Positions 35,389-44,825 are shown, counted from the stretch's first letter. The stretch is DNA of 64,000 bases from Actinomadura coerulea (GCF_014208105.1 NZ_JACHMQ010000001.1:7316001-7380000), one strand, 5' to 3'. Notes: generated by a model not told the origin, from the sequence alone. A program made the numbers and translations.

Positions 35389-36530
35389 TGGGCGAGATTG
35401 ACGCGAAGACGCTAGGTGAACGCATCCGGGATGCCCGCAAGCGTGCTGACATCAGCCAAGAGGACCTGGGAAGGGCGGTTGGCCTCGAACGTACGGTCGT
35501 GAACAAGATCGAGAGCGGCGTTCGCAAGGTCACGGCACTCGAACTTTCGGACATCGCTGGTGTGCTCGGCGTACGCATGTCCAGCTTCTTTGAAGATCCC
35601 GTTCCCGCGCTCGTCGCGCATCGGTCCAGCCAAGGGTTGGACACCGCGGACTCGAGCATCGATGCTCTTCTTGCGAAGTTCGCCGATGAGGTTGAGTTCA
35701 TCGCCTCATTGGGAGTCGCTGAGCTGGGCCTTGATGCCGCTGACATCGTCGGTCAGGCGAGCATCGTGCCGCCTTCGACGAATGCCGAGGCCGAGGCGCT
35801 TGCTGCGAATGCCCGCGAACTGATGACCCTGCCGGCGGAGGCTCCGATTCAACGACTCTCCGACAGCATCGCAGCCATCGGGCTCCTGGCGTTTTCTCGT
35901 GACATCGGCAAGGACAGCGCCGATGCCGGGACGGTCTTGCTGCCTCGCGGTGGTGTTTGTCTGGTGAATAGCCACATGAAGGTCGGTCGTAGGCGGCTTG
36001 CCCTTGCACATGAACTCGGCCACTACCTATGTTCTGACGACTACAGGGTCGACTGGCGGGTGGACAGTCGCCCCGACGATGCCGTCCCGATGGAGGCGCG
36101 CCTCGATCGTTTTGCACGCGCACTGCTCCTACCCGAGGCTGCGCTTATGCGGCAGTGGAATGATTTCGTTGCACGATACGAAGAACGTGGTGCGGCAGTC
36201 CGGCTGGCAAGTAACTTCCGGGTCGACATGGCTACGCTGGCCAAGCGGTTGAAGGAACTTGGATTGACTGACGGCCACACCGCCGATTTGATTCGAAAAT
36301 ACAGAACAACCCAAGCCGACATCATTGAGATGAATCTGCGCGTCCCACTCGAAGAGTTGCAAGGAACGACAATTCCAGGACCATTTGCGCGCGCAGTGCT
36401 TCGCCTCTTCCGCGATGAAAGAATAAGCCGTGAGCGGGCTCTTGACCTCCTCCAAAATACGCTGAATGAGGCGGATCTACCTCTGGTTCGTGAACGGCGC
36501 CCCGACGAAATCTGGAAGTTCGTCTCGTGA
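35388..36530 (+). CDS. Xre HTH - ImmA/IrrE metallopeptidase fusion (antitoxin/regulator)
   Basis: 380 aa. The Xre-type HTH is at ~9-62 (GERIRDARKRADISQEDLGR, ERTVVNKIESGVRKV). The COG2856/ImmA zinc peptidase domain has LAHELGHYL (H208, E209, H212) and a downstream Glu in MEARLDRFARALLLP. Such fusions act as repressors that cleave or bind a partner. The stop overlaps the next GTG (GTGA at 36527-36530), tying it to a PIN-like protein, a pairing predicted as a toxin-antitoxin system. Codon use is less GC-biased than the chromosome, fitting transfer. Confidence 0.88.
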   Translation: MGEIDAKTLGERIRDARKRADISQEDLGRAVGLERTVVNKIESGVRKVTALELSDIAGVLGVRMSSFFEDPVPALVAHRSSQGLDTADSSIDALLAKFADEVEFIASLGVAELGLDAADIVGQASIVPPSTNAEAEALAANARELMTLPAEAPIQRLSDSIAAIGLLAFSRDIGKDSADAGTVLLPRGGVCLVNSHMKVGRRRLALAHELGHYLCSDDYRVDWRVDSRPDDAVPMEARLDRFARALLLPEAALMRQWNDFVARYEERGAAVRLASNFRVDMATLAKRLKELGLTDGHTADLIRKYRTTQADIIEMNLRVPLEELQGTTIPGPFARAVLRLFRDERISRERALDLLQNTLNEADLPLVRERRPDEIWKFVS

Positions 36531-37081
36531 CAGTACCTGACGATGCCTGGGTATTTGACACAGGTCCGCTGCGACATTTTTCTGCGCAGGGATGGTTGGG
36601 GGTTCTGCGGTTTCTTACGAAAGGTCGTCCTGTCTTCATTCCTGATAGCGTAGAGCGCGAAATCAACGCTGCCACGAACCACGTTTCGGCCACGCACGCA
36701 GTACTTGATGCCGACTGGATAAAAGTCTACCGCTCAACTGACCCGAGATTTGTCCAAACGTTTGCTCGTTATGCGGATCGTCTAGTGGCCGACGGCAAGA
36801 ACACTGGTGAATGTGGTGTACTCGCAATGGGTGAGCTGTATGGATGCGAGATAGTAATCGATGATTTGACGGCACATAGCATCGCCGAGGAGAAGGGACT
36901 TCGTGTCACGGCGTCCGTCCCTTTGCTTTGCCAGGCCATTCGCATGAAAAAGCTAACTATGGCCATGGTCGAGGCGCTGGCTGACGACCTCCTGGAAGGT
37001 GAGTATCATCTTCCTTTCGGTCCTGGGGGTTTTCGTCGCCACGTCATTGAGCACGGGTTGCTAGATTATGATGAAATTTAA
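36527..37081 (+). CDS. PIN-domain-like RNase (candidate toxin)
   Basis: 184 aa. PIN-type acidic residues are D11 in VFDTGPL, E94 in NTGECGVLAMGE and D111-D112 in IVIDDLTA. The order and spacing fit metal-dependent PIN ribonucleases; an additional Glu near 42 (SVEREI) could complete the site. The GTG start overlaps the stop of the Xre-ImmA gene. It would be the effector of an addiction or defence module. The C-terminal ~70 residues after the PIN core are helical and may bind the antitoxin (inference). Confidence 0.75.
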   Translation: MTVPDDAWVFDTGPLRHFSAQGWLGVLRFLTKGRPVFIPDSVEREINAATNHVSATHAVLDADWIKVYRSTDPRFVQTFARYADRLVADGKNTGECGVLAMGELYGCEIVIDDLTAHSIAEEKGLRVTASVPLLCQAIRMKKLTMAMVEALADDLLEGEYHLPFGPGGFRRHVIEHGLLDYDEI

Positions 37082-37273
37082 ATCTGCGGTTAAGTATCCA
37101 CAGGATCACCAAGATCAAGCAGATTAGGCAGACCATTCAGGCGATCGGCCGTAACCCCCTACATGCCATCCCGCTGATCACATAGCGTCACGTTCCGCAG
37201 TCACCCTTCGACTTTGAAATCGCCCTAGCCACCACCCTTGCAAGGGCATAGGCGTCCCGGTCGACCATCGGCG

Positions 37274-38959
37274 CTACGCCAGCCGTGTGTGAACCTTTCC
37301 CTGGAGTGCGGGCAGAGTCGTATGGCGGGTGAAACGCCCCGGCTTTCCCTCCCAGCCGCACGAGCAGCGGGCCCGTGGAACGGACGTCGCCTTGCTCTGC
37401 CGTTCTCTTTGGCGACCGGCCGGACTGAGGATCTCCGGCATCGCTCTAACCGCCCCGGTGGACGCGGCCCTTGCGTAGAAAACCGGCCAGTGCTGGAGCA
37501 GGTAAGTCTCAAACAGGCGACGGTCGGACGGGAACTCGTGTCGAGGGAGCTTGATGAGCAGCTCATGCAGGTCGCGCCGCAAACGACCACTCGGGCTGAC
37601 CATGCGCAGCCGGCGCTTCATAGCCGCCACCTGCTGCACCATCGGCCTCCCTGGCGTGTTCTCATCCGGCCCTTCGGAGGCGGAGGCCTGCTTCGGAACA
37701 CCGGAACCATGAAGGTTTCGCGTGGCACCCGGAGCCGGAGGAAGTACGCGCTTGGCTTCTCGTCGGCGCTGTTCTGTGTCCCTGATCTGCGCGGCGCATG
37801 ATCTCGACCGCCGCTGCAGGTCGCCGTTCAGACTTAGCGTCCCTGTAAGGGTCTCGGCAACTCGTCCATGGAGCCTTTTTGCTGACTCTATGTGGCCTTT
37901 CCGGAGAGCATCGAACGCCGCATCGAGAGATTTTGATACTTCGGCCTCTATCAGCAAAGTTCGCCCCAGTGTAGGGACAACGCCTGAGCCGGTCTCGACA
38001 GTGTGGATGTCGCCGCCAGCCCGTAGTGCGAGGATTCTGAACTTGCGCTCCATATAATCATCGCCCAGGGTGTCGAGAACTTGCCTCAAGCGCGCTACGG
38101 CCGTCCTCGCCGCATCCCGGTCTCCTCTGGACAGCGCCGCGTTCGCGTCCATTAGCAGCCCATTTGCCGCCCGCCGGTAATCGGCGATCTGCTCCCTGGT
38201 CGGAGAAGCGCCGGGCGGTCTCATGTCTCGAAACTGTCCGGCGGGCCGGGAGAGCTGGGGTTCCGGCTTTGCCGGGGCCGCGTCGGGGTGGACGATGCCG
38301 GTTCCGGAGATCCGGCAGTCGGCCAGGTCAGCCCATCTGATCCGGCCGCTGGCGTCCCGGGCACCGACTCGGAGGCGGCGCTCTCCGTCCACGTACTGGC
38401 ACATGGCTAGCAGGCCGGTGCCCTGGCCACTGGTAAGCGCCCTCCCGTTGCGAGAGGTAGGCGAGTACAGCCAGTCCACGGGCTTGTGGGCCGTGCGGAA
38501 CTCGTCGTAGAGGCGTTTCCACTTTTCAGTGTCACGGTCGTCGAGGACGACAGCGATCGTCCGCTTCGCGTCCCTCGTCTCCAGCAGCAGGCCAATGCAG
38601 GTCCCCTGCTGCTCGATGTCACCGAGGAACTGCGGCCGCCGCACCGCGATCCCCTGCGTCCCCAGCCAGTTCTTCAGGTCGCGGTTGATGAAGAGATGGT
38701 CGGCACTGGAGTCGTCCAGGTTCGCACGCCTGCACTTCCTTGCCATCTCGGGATAGTGGGCAAAGTGCGGAACTTTCCTTCTCCCGATCTTGGTCATGAT
38801 CTGGCTGCCGCATCCGCCAAGCCAGGTCCCGCACCAGAACGTCGTCCCCCGGTGGGTGAGACGCAGGCCCATGGCAACCTCGTACGCCATGGGCATGATC
38901 ACGGGCGCAAGGGAGTCGGGCCCTCCAAGCACCGCGGTTTGCACCAACCGCTGGTCCAT
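37274..38959 (-). CDS. CoiA-like N-terminal domain protein (561 aa)
   Basis: The N-terminal part has C43, C50, then PHFAHYP (65-71), C76 and ADHLFINRDLKNWL, the arrangement seen in the CoiA competence family zinc and nuclease region. The centre is helical (~270-420) with RRAANGLLMDANAALSRGD and ERKFRILALRAGGD. The C-terminus has CSCGWEGKPGRFTRHTT, a second possible zinc site. Start ATG 38959 after GGAAG. It may process DNA during transfer or act in defence; neither is proven. A proper nuclease motif was not located. Confidence 0.6.
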   Translation of the reverse strand: MDQRLVQTAVLGGPDSLAPVIMPMAYEVAMGLRLTHRGTTFWCGTWLGGCGSQIMTKIGRRKVPHFAHYPEMARKCRRANLDDSSADHLFINRDLKNWLGTQGIAVRRPQFLGDIEQQGTCIGLLLETRDAKRTIAVVLDDRDTEKWKRLYDEFRTAHKPVDWLYSPTSRNGRALTSGQGTGLLAMCQYVDGERRLRVGARDASGRIRWADLADCRISGTGIVHPDAAPAKPEPQLSRPAGQFRDMRPPGASPTREQIADYRRAANGLLMDANAALSRGDRDAARTAVARLRQVLDTLGDDYMERKFRILALRAGGDIHTVETGSGVVPTLGRTLLIEAEVSKSLDAAFDALRKGHIESAKRLHGRVAETLTGTLSLNGDLQRRSRSCAAQIRDTEQRRREAKRVLPPAPGATRNLHGSGVPKQASASEGPDENTPGRPMVQQVAAMKRRLRMVSPSGRLRRDLHELLIKLPRHEFPSDRRLFETYLLQHWPVFYARAASTGAVRAMPEILSPAGRQRERQSKATSVPRARCSCGWEGKPGRFTRHTTLPALQGKVHTRLA

Positions 38960-39238
38960 ATATCACTTCCGCTGTCAACAATCATCGCGTAAGCAGGGAA
39001 CGTAATACATTCGGGACTGTCCACGCCAGCCCCGCGGACCACCATCGACCAAAGTGACGCCGACAGCTCCACACCACTAACCACCTGATGGCTGTAAGGT
39101 CGCCCACGCTTACCGATCAGAAGTCCGGACGCCTTCTCGGTCCACGGAGGGCGGGGCCATCCCCGGCCCTCGTTCGGTATCTGCCGTAGGGACATAATCA
39201 GCTTCTGTTCGAGGCGACGCCGGACGGCGGAGACGCGC

Positions 39239-39790
39239 GTGCCCCAGGAGGTGCACTTAAACCGGATCGGCGGACGGTACCGGCTCGTCAAGGTGCTGGG
39301 TTCGGGCGGGTCTGGAAGGCCCACGACGAGATCCTCAATGTCGACGGCGTGGGCAAGTAGGTGCGGGTGCCGTGGACCGCGTCCGACACGGAGCGGCCGG
39401 AGTTCCTGCCCGCGCCAGGCGGGAGGCCAGCAACGCCGCGCGGCTGCGAGACCATCCGGCATCATTTCCGTCCACGAAGTGCTGATCGTAGACGACGTCC
39501 CTAGATTGTCATGCTCCTCGTCGATGGCCACTCCCTGGAAGAGCAGGTCCGGAAGGGAGGGACGATCTCGACCCGAAGAGACCGCGAAGATCGTCGAGGT
39601 GCTGCTGAGGCATCACCCTCTACCGGTGCAGTGAGTGGTGTGTCCCCATTCCGCCGCGGCACCCTCGCCGAGACCGTCACGGCGCTGCTGCGGGACAAGC
39701 CTCCGCCGCCGAAGCAAGCCGGGAGGTACGCAGACCTAATCATCAGGTTGTTCGGCGAGGACCCGGAAAGCCGTACAGACACGCGGTGCG
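39239..39790 (+). pseudogene. Ser/Thr protein kinase remnant
   Basis: Pieces in different frames line up with a PknB-type kinase: GGRYRLVKVLGSGG (glycine loop) from 39239, then GRVWKAHDEILNVDG (Lys region) in another frame that runs into a stop near 39358. GIISVHEVLIVDDVP, DGHSLEEQVRKGGTIST and ETAKIVEVLL follow, and finally FRRGTLAETVTALLRDKPPP with AGRYADLIIRLFGEDPESR from the C-lobe. The HRD and DFG catalytic region is missing. Frameshifts plus a central deletion show the gene is dead. Confidence 0.75.
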
Positions 39791-40035
39791 TACACCGGGA
39801 TCGCGCACCTCAACTGGGTAGAGGCCGCGTCTGTCCTATGGCAGGCCGTGCTGCTCGTTGAGGTGTGGGACAGCAGGGACGAGCCGCCAGTTGAGCAACT
39901 GCCTGACTTTGAGGCCGGTGGTGAACGTGGGCTGTTCATCGTCGCGCTCCCTGTGACAAGTGGGGCAGGTACCCGGGAAGGGGCGATGGCAAGGTGGCGT
40001 GGGTGGAGTTCTGCGGGCTCCATGAGTTGCGTGAC
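39791..40035 (+). pseudogene. HATPase_c_2 (anti-sigma-like ATPase) remnant
   Basis: LLVEVWDSRDEPPVEQL ... GGERGLFIVALPV in one frame and GKVAWVEFCG in another match the C-terminal part of short actinobacterial histidine-kinase-like ATPases. The N-terminal N-box is not found and at least one frameshift interrupts the rest. Confidence 0.6.
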
Positions 40036-40269
40036 GGCTGTACGGGACCCGTCATCGCTCCTCGCGAGACACCTGCGGATGATGTTCCGCGTCGCTGGGT
40101 GGGTCGATTTGGAAGAGTCTGGCACGGGCGACGTTCGCGGCGGTTCTTGCTTTACTTCCTATAGCGGAATTCGAGGGCCTCGTCCGGAAGGTGGACGACG
40201 TGATAATTCCTGGCATCGCGCGTCATTCTCATGTCACGTGTGAAATTGGCGCGCCAACTCGACTGGCCA

Positions 40270-40401
40270 TCCATTGTGTCCAACGCGGGATGCAAGATAG
40301 CCGGTAGAGCGCTACCTGTTGTGGATAACTTCCCCTCGGAAGATCACACTGGCCAGGCGGGGACCGGGCGCGGTCCCTCAGAAAGCCAGGGGCGGAGGTA
40401 T
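40270..40401. other. Candidate oriT region upstream of mobC
   Basis: Non-coding DNA directly before mobC with a small hairpin GGTAG-AGCG-CTACC (40303-40316), followed by TGTGGATAACTTCCCC. A position just upstream of mobC/mobA and a short inverted repeat are usual for an origin of transfer. The nick site cannot be told. Confidence 0.35.
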
Positions 40402-40818
40402 ATGGCGACAGCCAAGCGAGGCAGCGGGTCGGGGCCGCTGGAGCGTCGAGCCAAGCTCGGCGGTGGGCGACGGCGGGAGCGGGAACTGAGAATCCGCGTC
40501 AGCGACGTGGAGTACGAGGAGATCCATGCAGCGGCGACGCGAGCCGGGCTCACCTGTAGCGCATTCGTCATAAGGACGGTGCGCACAGCGATCCGGGAGC
40601 AGCGTCCCCTGGACGGGGCACTCGTCGCGATGCATGCCGAGCTGCGCAGTGCCAGCCACCAGGTCAACGCAGTTGGGGTCAATCTCAACCAGCTCGTGCG
40701 TCATGCCAACGCCCACGGCCAGGTTCCGGAATCGGTGACGTGGTTGGCGGCGTATTGCTTTCAGGTAGTGCGGCGGACCGAGGCCGTCATTGTGGAACTC
40801 GGTCGACGTCTGCCGTGA
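40402..40818 (+). CDS. mobC: MobC-family relaxosome accessory protein
   Basis: 138 aa. A basic N-terminus is followed by a ribbon-helix-helix (RELRIRVSDVEYEEIHAAATRAGLTCSAFV) and then the MobC signature region (HQVNAVGVNLNQLVRHANAHGQVPE). It binds oriT and helps the relaxase. Start ATG 40402 has GGAGGTAT just upstream. It overlaps the relaxase by four bases (GTGA). Confidence 0.88.
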   Translation: MATAKRGSGSGPLERRAKLGGGRRRERELRIRVSDVEYEEIHAAATRAGLTCSAFVIRTVRTAIREQRPLDGALVAMHAELRSASHQVNAVGVNLNQLVRHANAHGQVPESVTWLAAYCFQVVRRTEAVIVELGRRLP

Positions 40819-42364
40819 TCGCGAAGGTCACCCGCGGCGCCGATGTCGGGAACCTGCTGCGGTACCTGTACGGACCCGGCAAGCGAAACGAGCACACCGA
40901 TCCTCACATCGTTGCCGGGTACCGGCACCCGGCCGCTCTGGAACCAGCAAGGCGCGCTGATGGGAAGCGTCATCTCCGTCCGTTGGCAGATGTGCTGCGT
41001 TCTCCGCTGGAGACGATGAGGCGCAGCCGGCCCGCCGTGCCGGTCTGGCAATGCTCGCTGCGGACGGCCCCCACTGATCGTCCCCTGACGGATGAGGAGT
41101 GGGCCGACGTCGCTGAGGAGCTGATGCACCAGACTGGCATCGCACCACGCGGCGACGTCGAGGCATGCCGGTGGATCGCCGTGCGCCATGCCGGCGATCA
41201 CATCCATGTCGTGGCCACTCTCGCGCGCGAGGACGGCCGCCGACCGAACATCACCCGCGACTACCTCAAGGCCCGCACAGCGTGCCAGACCGTCGAGCAA
41301 CGGTACGGGCTCTGCCGGACCGCGCCCGCGGACCGGACGGCGGCACCGCGTCCCTCGCGGGCTGAGCTGGAACGGGCACAGCGCGCCGGGTTGCAGGAGC
41401 CGCCCCGTGTCGCGCTGCGTCGGCATGTGGCCGCAGCCGCCGCAGCATCAGACAGCGAGGAGGCGTTCTTCGCCGGCCTGCGCGAGCGCGGGCTGGCGGT
41501 ACGGCTGCGATTCAGCGTCCGGACACCCGGTGAGGTCACCGGGTACGCCGTCGCGGTACCCGAGTACACCAACCCGGCGGGTGAACCGATCTTCTTCTCC
41601 GGCGGCAAGCTCGCCGCCGACCTCACCTTTTGCCCAAGCTGCGTCACCGATGGACGGACAGCGAGGTCCGCCAACCGACGGTCCGGTCGCGCAGGTGGAC
41701 GCCGGATTGGTCCGCCGACCACGAGGAGCGCGCTGCGGCCTACCGGGACGCCACCCGAGCAGCCGGGACAGCGGCCTGGCAGATGCGAACGCTCCGTGAT
41801 CCGGGTGTCCGCGCCGACCTCGCAGCTGCGGCCGCCGACGTCCTGCACGTCACGGCGGACATCACCGGCAACCGCGAACTGGCCAAGGCCGCCGACGCCT
41901 ACGACCGCGCCGCCCGAGAACCGTACGGCCGCCCACCACCGGTCACACCGTACGGAAGCGCCCTACGAGCAGTAGCGCGAATGCTCGCGGTCATCAACGT
42001 TGGCTCGGGAGACCGACGCGAGCAGAAAAGGGACCTCACCGTCGATCTGCTGTTCCTCATCGCGAACATCGCAGACCTCATCGAATCGACGGCCGAGCAT
42101 CGTCTTGCCCAGCAGCGCCTCGCCCAGGCCGATGCTGCACGCCGGGCCGCCGGGCGGCTGCACGCCCTCCGGCGGATAGCGGCTGAGCCGACCGTACCGA
42201 TGCCGCCGAGCGTCTCGGAGAGGCTTGAGGAGGGAAGGGAAATGGCTTGCCTTGCGGCCGAGTCTTTCCCAATACCCCTGGCCGAGGGGTTGGCCGTGAC
42301 AGCCGTGCCCTCTGTCCGTCCTCTCCAGGGACCACAGCTTCGCAGGGGAGCGTCCAAGCGCTGA
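40815..42364 (+). CDS. MobA/VirD2-type relaxase, interrupted by a frameshift
   Basis: Start GTG 40815. First part: VIAKVTRGADVGNLLRYLYG and the HUH-type metal motif HAGDHIHVVATLAREDG, then HVAAAAAASDSEEAFFAGLRERG and FFSGGKLAADLT. At 41628-41632 (ACC TTT TGC) the frame must move back one base to continue as LPKLRHRWT and run openly to 42364 with helical DPGVRADLAAAAADVLHVTA. Without a shift, frame 1 ends at 41975 as a 386-aa protein with a nonsense tail. Either a recent indel or a -1 slip on TTTT restores ~515 aa. The relaxase would nick oriT and pilot the strand. Confidence 0.78.
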
Positions 42365-42558
42365 CCGTGCGGGGCATGACTCACCGAGGCCTCTGGAGTC
42401 GTGGAGTCATGATCAAGGCACGGGCACAATTACGGAGCGTAAACAACGTCATGGAGCGGCAGCGCTATCTGCCTGCTGCCCCTCAACAGGAAGGACGGCC
42501 ATGTCCACGATCAACTCTGGCCCTCCCGCAGAGGGCCTGCACCCCAAGGAGTGCACTC

Positions 42559-43086
42559 ATGGCTCACGACCACGCCCAGACCGACCATGAGACCGAACAG
42601 TTTGCCCACGACCTCGAAGGCGCCGACCGCTCACTGAAGCGGGCCGTCGGCCAACCGGGGGCCCTTGCCGGGCCCGCGACCGTCTACGGAGTGTTGGACG
42701 CCGTCCACACGGCCCTCTCCGGCCTCGATCAACTCTTCCTTCAACTCGAGCGCTTCCTCGTGCGCCAGCACTTGGACAGACAGCTCGTCCATGACCACGG
42801 TGTGAGCCTCGATGAGACTCTCGAAACGTTCAGCCGCGCCGTTCTTCACGCCCGCCACTTGGGCACGGGATGCAGCGAGGCGGTCGACCAGGCCAGGAGC
42901 ACGATCAACCACGTTCACGGCAGGGGCCTGCCGCCCATGGTCCGCGCTACGCCGTCCCCCGACCCCGTTGCCGAACCGGTACACACGGCTGCGCTTCGAC
43001 GAGCCGATCCACAAGCGACACGTCCCGACAACGGGCGGCTACGCACGAGATGGTTCGGCAACTCTCGGAGAGAGGCTGGAGCGTGA
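42559..43086 (+). CDS. Hypothetical protein of the mobile element (175 aa)
   Basis: Start ATG 42559 with AAGGAG eight bases upstream. It is helical (DRSLKRAVGQPGALAGPATVYG, LDAVHTALSGLDQLFLQLERFL) with a His/Arg-rich C-terminus. The stop overlaps the GTG of the xis gene, so it is co-translated with it. The family is not recognised; it may be a transfer or regulation accessory. Confidence 0.6.
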   Translation: MAHDHAQTDHETEQFAHDLEGADRSLKRAVGQPGALAGPATVYGVLDAVHTALSGLDQLFLQLERFLVRQHLDRQLVHDHGVSLDETLETFSRAVLHARHLGTGCSEAVDQARSTINHVHGRGLPPMVRATPSPDPVAEPVHTAALRRADPQATRPDNGRLRTRWFGNSRREAGA

Positions 43087-43289
43087 AGCAGATGAGCCAC
43101 GACGAGCTGCTCGCCCTCCCCACCACCGTCAGTGTCGAGACCGCAGCTCGCGCCATCCGGCTCGGGCGCACGCGTGCCTACGAACCTGCGCGCCGGGGGC
43201 AGTTCCCCTGCAAGGTGATCCGCATCGGCACGAGCTATCGCGTCGTCACGGCTGACCTCCGCAGGATCCTCGGCATCGAGCCGAACTGA
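43083..43289 (+). CDS. xis: Small HTH excisionase-like protein
   Basis: 68 aa, MerR/Xis-type winged helix: LPTTVSVETAARAIRLGRTR followed by AYEPARRGQFPCKVIRIGTSYRVV. These DNA-binding folds direct the integrase toward excision. It is convergent with the integrase gene and separated from it by a strong terminator. The GTG start overlaps the previous TGA; an ATG three codons on is possible. Confidence 0.82.
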   Translation: MKQMSHDELLALPTTVSVETAARAIRLGRTRAYEPARRGQFPCKVIRIGTSYRVVTADLRRILGIEPN

Positions 43290-43395
43290 CAAACCGCCAA
43301 CCATTCGCACGAAGACCCGGTTCTCCGATGAAGAGCCTGACCTTCTGTGTTGATGGTGAGGGACCGTGCCGTCTGAAGCTTGGCCACGAAGACAT

Positions 43396-43431
43396 GAGGC
43401 TTCCTGGGGGTTGATATCCCCAGGAAGCCTC
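43396..43431. terminator. Bidirectional terminator between xis and int
   Basis: GAGGCTTCCTGGGG (43396-43409), 8-nt loop, exact complement 43418-43431. It is placed between convergent genes. Confidence 0.85.
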
Positions 43432-43441
43432 GATGTTGGAT

Positions 43442-44794
43442 TCAGACAGCTCGGATCGAAGTGGGTTTCGAGCGGTTACGGATCTTGTCGAAGGCGTCCA
43501 GAGCAGTGTTGTCTTCGTCGGGGAGGGTGTGCAAATACTTCTCGGTAGTCGTGATGCTGGCGTGGCCGAGGCGTTCCTTCACAGCCTGGAGGTCGGCTCC
43601 GCCGGCCAGGAGCCAGGACGCATGGGCGTGGCGGAGGTCGTGGGGGCGGAGGTGGATGCGGAGGTCGGCCGCTTTGATCGCTGGCTTCCAGACGTGGTCT
43701 CGGAACCAGGTTCGCGGGATGTGCCCGTCGGTGTTGATGGTGCGGCGACGTCTGGGGGTGTCCTTGCCGGCTTCGCGTCGGCGGGCGCGGTAGTCGGCGT
43801 AGATGTCCTTGCAGTGTTGACAGCGGCATTTGCCCGCGGAGTACCCGCTCAGCGTGCCGTGTCTGTAACGGCACTCGGGCTCGATGAAGCCGAGGGTTTC
43901 GGGGTCGAGGAGGACGCGTAGTCGTCGTGGGCGCGGAAGTTCGTCCTGGCGCAGGAAGAAGAGGAGGTCGTTCTCCTTGATGCCCTCTTCGTTGATGTAC
44001 GTCTGGACCTTGCGGGCGATCTGCCTGCTGAGGCGGACGCTGCGGTGCTCCCTGTCTTTCGGGTAATCCTTCACCAGGAAGCGGCCGCCTTCCGGATGGT
44101 GCCTCGGGTTGAGTTCGATGATGACCCGGCTGACGGTGAGGGTCCGCGTCGCGAAGTCGATGTCCTTCGGCCTCAGTTCGGTGAGTTCACCCCAGCGGAG
44201 GCCAGTTTCGACCTTCACTTCCATGAGCAGTTTCATGCGCGTGTCGGTCAGTGACTCGTAGAGAGCGTCGAACTGCTCGGGCGTGATGATGGTGCGCTTC
44301 TTCTTGTGTACCGGCGGTGTTTTCACGCCCTTGCAGGGGTGGAGGACGATGACGAGGTCGTTGAGCGCTGTCGTGAAGATGGCGCTGAGAACCGTCATGC
44401 AGTAGCGGATGGTCGGTGGGTTGACCCCCTCGTTCTGTAGGTGCGTGACCCATTCACGGACGTCCACGGGCAGGATGTCGATCATTCGCATGCTGGCGAA
44501 CCAGGGCATGATGTGGCGGTGGATCTCGTAGTCGTAGTTCTCTCTCGTCCGTAGTTCGACGACGTGGTTGGGGAACCAGACGTCCTCGACGTAGCGGCGG
44601 AATCGCTGGCGGCCCTTGGTGGCGTCGGGCAGGCGGTCTAACGCGAGTTTCGCCTCGGCTTTTTGCCAAGCTTTGTCTGCTTGGCGCTGGGACGAGTAGG
44701 TACCAGCGGATCTGACCTTGCTGCGCTGGTCGCGGTAGAGGGCGATGTAGCGGACTCGGCCGTCCTTGGCCGTGCGGGGCCGCGCGAAACCCAT
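43442..44794 (-). CDS. int: Tyrosine recombinase/integrase of the element
   Basis: 450 aa. An N-terminal AP2-like arm-binding domain (GRVRYIALYRDQRSKVRSAG) is followed by a core-binding domain (~65-150) and a catalytic domain with R200 (TGLRWGEL), H385-x2-R388 (PHDLRHAHASW), H411 (LGHAS) and nucleophile Y420 (TTEKYLH). An unusual Cys-rich insertion lies at 308-328 (C308, C323, C325, C328), inside the catalytic domain. Start ATG 44794 has GGAGG six bases upstream. It recombines the 45-bp att core in tRNA-Ala; the gene lies adjacent to attR as expected. Confidence 0.95.
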   Translation of the reverse strand: MGFARPRTAKDGRVRYIALYRDQRSKVRSAGTYSSQRQADKAWQKAEAKLALDRLPDATKGRQRFRRYVEDVWFPNHVVELRTRENYDYEIHRHIMPWFASMRMIDILPVDVREWVTHLQNEGVNPPTIRYCMTVLSAIFTTALNDLVIVLHPCKGVKTPPVHKKKRTIITPEQFDALYESLTDTRMKLLMEVKVETGLRWGELTELRPKDIDFATRTLTVSRVIIELNPRHHPEGGRFLVKDYPKDREHRSVRLSRQIARKVQTYINEEGIKENDLLFFLRQDELPRPRRLRVLLDPETLGFIEPECRYRHGTLSGYSAGKCRCQHCKDIYADYRARRREAGKDTPRRRRTINTDGHIPRTWFRDHVWKPAIKAADLRIHLRPHDLRHAHASWLLAGGADLQAVKERLGHASITTTEKYLHTLPDEDNTALDAFDKIRNRSKPTSIRAV

Positions 44795-44825
44795 GGGAAC
44801 CTCCAGGGAGCAGTGATCGCCCGTG

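Noticed and set aside
42501..42590. 29-codon frame starting with ATG after GGAAGGACGG
   Set aside because: It overlaps the better supported gene at 42559 and has no recognisable product; a leader peptide cannot be excluded.
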